A DNA stretch of 64,000 nt, from positions 62,001 through 126,000 of the forward strand of contig NZ_FYFA01000002.1 of NCBI RefSeq assembly GCF_900188435.1, read 5' to 3'. Positions 61,451 through 64,000 of this stretch are shown piece by piece. How positions within the stretch are numbered: the first letter of the stretch is position 1; every line of letters begins with the position of its first letter. The stretch comes from Marinobacter sp. es.048. GTDB taxonomy: Bacteria > Pseudomonadota > Gammaproteobacteria > Pseudomonadales > Oleiphilaceae. Made by a program: the position numbers and the translations under genes. The notes under the pieces were generated by a model. It saw nothing but the letters and a program-made list of their open reading frames with translations, was not told where the DNA came from and searched no databases.

Positions 61451-62245
61451 TCAGAAGTTATCCTTGCCGTGGCGAATAGCCGCAAAAATCGCATTCTCGG
61501 AATCTGCCGGCAAGCCGTGACTGGCGCAATAGGCACGGGCGGAGTCCACTACAGCCGGATCGTCCCAGCGCAGAAAAGGATTCAACCGTTTCTCGTTTTC
61601 AAGTACCGAAGGAACCGTCGGTTTCCCAGCATCACGGGCGCTCTGACACTGTCGCTCGAAGTCGCGGAGACCTTCATCTTCCGGCAGCCAGCTACGGGCG
61701 AAACGGAGATTCGCGAGGGTGTACTCATGGGCGCAATAAACGGCGGTTTTGCCCGGCAGGGCTCTCAGGGTCTGAAGAGATTGGCGCATCTGCTCCGGGG
61801 AGCCTTCGAACAGACGGCCGCAACCACAAACAAACAGGGTGTCGCCGCAGAACAGAACCGGCCGGCCCTGAATCTCGACATCCGTGAAATAGGCAATGTG
61901 GTCCAGGGTATGACCGGGAACACCGAGAACCTGGAAAGTGATGTCTTCCCAGATCACCTCGTCACCGGGATGGACCAGGTTGGTGCTGCCTTTATAGGGG
62001 GAATCCGCGGGGCCGGTTACACGGCAGTCCGGAAACCGGGAAACCAGTTCTTTGACACCACCAACATGATCCGGGTGGTGATGGGTCACCAGGATGGTAT
62101 CGAGTGTCAGGCCGTTCTCGGCCAGGTGGTCCAGAACCGGTTGGGCCTGGCCCGGGTCCACAATCAGAGCTTTATCGCTGGCGGCGTCGGAAAGGCACCA
62201 GATATAGTTGTCACTGAAGGCGGGTATGGCAGAAATGGTCAGCAT
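61451..62245 (-). CDS. gloB: hydroxyacylglutathione hydrolase (glyoxalase II)
   Basis: Hydrolyses S-D-lactoylglutathione to lactate and glutathione. The 264-residue metallo-beta-lactamase-fold enzyme has the metal motif [10 protein letters not shown], then [12 protein letters not shown] and [17 protein letters not shown]. The C-terminal glyoxalase II domain reads [13 protein letters not shown] start at ATG 62245 ([16 protein letters not shown]), preceded by TGGGG; an in-frame ATG 12 bases upstream is possible. It is divergent from the methyltransferase gene, an arrangement known from Pseudomonas. Confidence 0.95.
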   Translation of the reverse strand: MLTISAIPAFSDNYIWCLSDAASDKALIVDPGQAQPVLDHLAENGLTLDTILVTHHHPDHVGGVKELVSRFPDCRVTGPADSPYKGSTNLVHPGDEVIWEDITFQVLGVPGHTLDHIAYFTDVEIQGRPVLFCGDTLFVCGCGRLFEGSPEQMRQSLQTLRALPGKTAVYCAHEYTLANLRFARSWLPEDEGLRDFERQCQSARDAGKPTVPSVLENEKRLNPFLRWDDPAVVDSARAYCASHGLPADSENAIFAAIRHGKDNF

Positions 62246-62341
62246 AGGGCCCCACATGTGCTTGTCGAATGTGACTGATATGATAGAGCATTAAATACAA
62301 GGCCCCAACCACAGGTTCGAGCTTCCGGGAGTGGCGCATTG

Positions 62342-63136
62342 GTGAGTGAATCCGACGCAGTTGATTATTCCGCCAGACATGAAAGCTTTGAGCGCTGGTT
62401 CCAGAGCCCGCTCGGTCGGGCGCTGTTGGCCGACCAAAGGCGCTTTGTCGACGCCGAGCTCCAGAGACTGACGGGTGCCAGGCAGTTACAGGTGGGGATC
62501 AGCCACCGGTTGCCGCTGGCTACGGGGACGGACTTTTCCCAGAAGATCATGACAGCGCCGCGTTGGTATCCCCACATCCCCGATGGCGTGGCCATCTGCG
62601 ATGCCGACGAGCTGGCCTTTCCGGGTGACTCCATGGATCTCGTGGTATTGCACCATACTGCCGACTTCTCGCCCTATCCGCACCAGGTGATCCGGGAGGC
62701 GGCGCGGGTGCTCCGGGGGGAGGGCACCATGGCCTTGTTTGGTTTTAATCCGCTTAGCCTTTGGGGAGCACGTAAATTGATCTCCAGAAGCAGCGAGGGC
62801 CCCTGGGGCGGTCGCTTCCTGTTGCGTGGTCGGATGGAGGACTGGCTCCACCTGCTGGGTTTCAATGTTGAAGCGTCCGTTACCCGGTTTTTCAGAACCC
62901 CACTGCAACGCAGCGGCCGTAAACCAGTCAGCCGGCTTGATAATCGTCTGTCCGGAAACCGGCTCCTGCCAGTAGGCGCCTATTACTGTATCCTCGCCAA
63001 GAAACGCGTGCATGCCCGGCTGCCCAGACGCCCTGTCTGGCGACAAAATAAGGTCATTGCGCTGCCGGGGACCGGCACTGTCGGCGCTTCCCGGGGCTGC
63101 AGCCAGAGTGGCGCACCCGTCAACAAGTTCAACTAA
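62342..63136 (+). CDS. class I SAM-dependent methyltransferase-like protein (Methyltransf_11 type)
   Basis: The protein of about 264 residues has the later Methyltransf_11 features: DADELAFPGDSMDLVVLHHT, HQVIREAARVLRGEGTMALF and GFNPLSLWGARKL. The usual glycine-rich SAM motif I is degenerate here (LQVGISHRLPLA), so binding may be altered. The substrate is unknown. GTG 62342 follows GGAGTGG by about 10 bases; TTG 62339 is an alternative. The tail is basic and proline-rich. The gene sits between divergent gloB and rnhA-dnaQ, the same order as in Pseudomonas. Confidence 0.8.
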   Translation: MSESDAVDYSARHESFERWFQSPLGRALLADQRRFVDAELQRLTGARQLQVGISHRLPLATGTDFSQKIMTAPRWYPHIPDGVAICDADELAFPGDSMDLVVLHHTADFSPYPHQVIREAARVLRGEGTMALFGFNPLSLWGARKLISRSSEGPWGGRFLLRGRMEDWLHLLGFNVEASVTRFFRTPLQRSGRKPVSRLDNRLSGNRLLPVGAYYCILAKKRVHARLPRRPVWRQNKVIALPGTGTVGASRGCSQSGAPVNKFN

Positions 63137-63164
63137 ATTATCGATAACGGAACCAGGAGACTGA

Positions 63165-63608
63165 ATGGCCGGCAAGGTAACCCTGTACACAGATGGCGCC
63201 TGCAAGGGCAACCCCGGCCCCGGCGGCTGGGGGGTAGTTTTGCGCTATGGCGATAACCGCAAGACCCTGCATGGTGGCGAGACAAATACCACCAATAATC
63301 GCATGGAGCTCATGGCGGCCATCCGGGGCCTGGAGGCCCTGAAACGCCCCTGTGAGGTGGAACTGTTTACAGACTCGCAGTACGTGCGCAAAGGCATTAC
63401 CGAATGGATGGCAGGCTGGAAGCGCAATGGCTGGAAAACCTCTGCGAAAAAACCAGTCAAGAACGAAGATCTCTGGCGCGAGCTGGATTCAGAAGTGGCC
63501 CGTCACAAGATCAATTGGCACTGGGTCAAGGGACATTCCGGCGTTCCCGACAATGAGCTCGCAGATGAGCTCGCCAATCGCGGTGTCGAAGAGCTTTCCA
63601 ACGCATAA
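63165..63608 (+). CDS. rnhA: ribonuclease HI
   Basis: Cleaves the RNA strand of RNA-DNA hybrids. The 147-residue protein has all four acidic residues in context: D in [17 protein letters not shown] in [16 protein letters not shown] in [11 protein letters not shown] and D in [12 protein letters not shown]. The basic handle region ([20 protein letters not shown]) is present. AGGAGA lies 6 bases before the ATG. dnaQ follows after 23 bases. Confidence 0.97.
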   Translation: MAGKVTLYTDGACKGNPGPGGWGVVLRYGDNRKTLHGGETNTTNNRMELMAAIRGLEALKRPCEVELFTDSQYVRKGITEWMAGWKRNGWKTSAKKPVKNEDLWRELDSEVARHKINWHWVKGHSGVPDNELADELANRGVEELSNA

Positions 63609-63631
63609 CTTAAGATAACCAGGTACAGGTA

Positions 63632-64000
63632 ATGAGACAGATCGTACTGGACACAGAAACCACAGGCATTGATCCCGCCGAAGGCCATCGGATCATTGAG
63701 ATCGGCTGCGTTGAATTGATGGAACGCCAGCTCACCGGGCGAAACTACCACGTCTATATCAACCCGGAGAGGGAAGTTGAGGCCGAAGCCATAACCGTTC
63801 ACGGCATCACCAACGAGTTCCTGGAAGATAAACCCCGTTTTGCCGAGATCGCCGATGAGTTCTTCGAATTCATCAAGGGGGCCGAACTGGTCATCCACAA
63901 CGCCGCGTTCGACGTCGGCTTTATGGACTCGGAATTCTCCCGCCTCAAACCGGTGCGGAAAACCGCTGACCACTGTGGAATCGTTGACTCCCTGGCTATC
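63632..64000 (+). CDS. dnaQ: DNA polymerase III epsilon subunit (3'-truncated by the window edge)
   Basis: The 3'-5' proofreading exonuclease of the replicase. The first 123 residues are present: ExoI motif VLDTETTGIDP with the catalytic Asp and Glu, RIIEIGCVEL, VHGITNEFLEDKP, and ExoII motif ELVIHNAAFDVGFM. The frame is still open at base 64000, about half of the usual 240 residues. The ATG at 63632 lies in the standard rnhA-dnaQ pair. Confidence 0.95.
   Translation, partial: MRQIVLDTETTGIDPAEGHRIIEIGCVELMERQLTGRNYHVYINPEREVEAEAITVHGITNEFLEDKPRFAEIADEFFEFIKGAELVIHNAAFDVGFMDSEFSRLKPVRKTADHCGIVDSLAI

Noticed and set aside
61427..62278. Plus-strand open frame opposite gloB
   Set aside because: Antisense of a metallo-hydrolase with complete motifs.

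Overview
The window is chromosomal DNA of a Pseudomonas-like marine gammaproteobacterium, most probably Marinobacter or a close relative. The genus is an inference from gene order (several blocks run as they do in Pseudomonas), a GC content that looks to be in the high fifties, a type IV pilus gene set (pilZ, fimV) and a FilA/DUF6160-type exported protein. Genes are densely packed and mostly core housekeeping. I see no rRNA, tRNA, insertion sequence, prophage or CRISPR array.

Layout. 0-2.1 kb: 3' part of dinG. 2.1-2.4 kb: a gap between convergent genes that holds a candidate small RNA with its own promoter region, three GGGCGTAG repeats and a perfect CRP/Vfr-type palindrome. 2.4-9.4 kb: MalT-like regulator, cysB, cysH (APS-reductase type), thrH, pabB. 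9.4-12.1 kb: an accessory patch with three exported proteins of unknown or poorly known function, one of them clearly AT-rich. 12.2-19.9 kb: DUF58, a TgpA-type transglutaminase, holB, pilZ, an alpha/beta hydrolase, a DUF4892 protein and a patatin. 20-23.4 kb: prmB, aroC, an MFS transporter. 23.4-28.9 kb: a LysR regulator divergent from leuC-leuD-leuB, then asd. 29.2-42.8 kb: fimV, truA, trpF-trpB-trpA, accD, folC, dedD, cvpA, purF, metZ. 42.8-49.6 kb: ftsK, lolA, rarA, serS, cobA. 49.6-53.1 kb: a DAHP synthase divergent from a DUF1631-like protein and a PilZ protein. 53.2-62.2 kb, minus strand: fabI, yejFEBA, mltD, gloB. 62.3-64 kb: a methyltransferase, rnhA and the 5' part of dnaQ.

The genes group into amino-acid supply (Leu, Trp, the Asp family, Met, sulfate reduction, shikimate ends), envelope and pilus functions (FimV, PilZ, LolA, MltD, FabI, AccD, patatin, DedD), chromosome and replication work (HolB, FtsK, RarA, DnaQ, RnhA, DinG) and oligopeptide import (YejABEF). 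Many neighbours overlap by 1-20 bases, which points to long translationally coupled operons.

The least ordinary features are the structured candidate sRNA and its activator sites beside the MalT-like regulator, the accessory exported-protein patch, three REP-like palindromes around aroC/MFS and leuD/leuB, and a DUF58-TgpA pair without an adjacent MoxR ATPase but joined to holB and pilZ.
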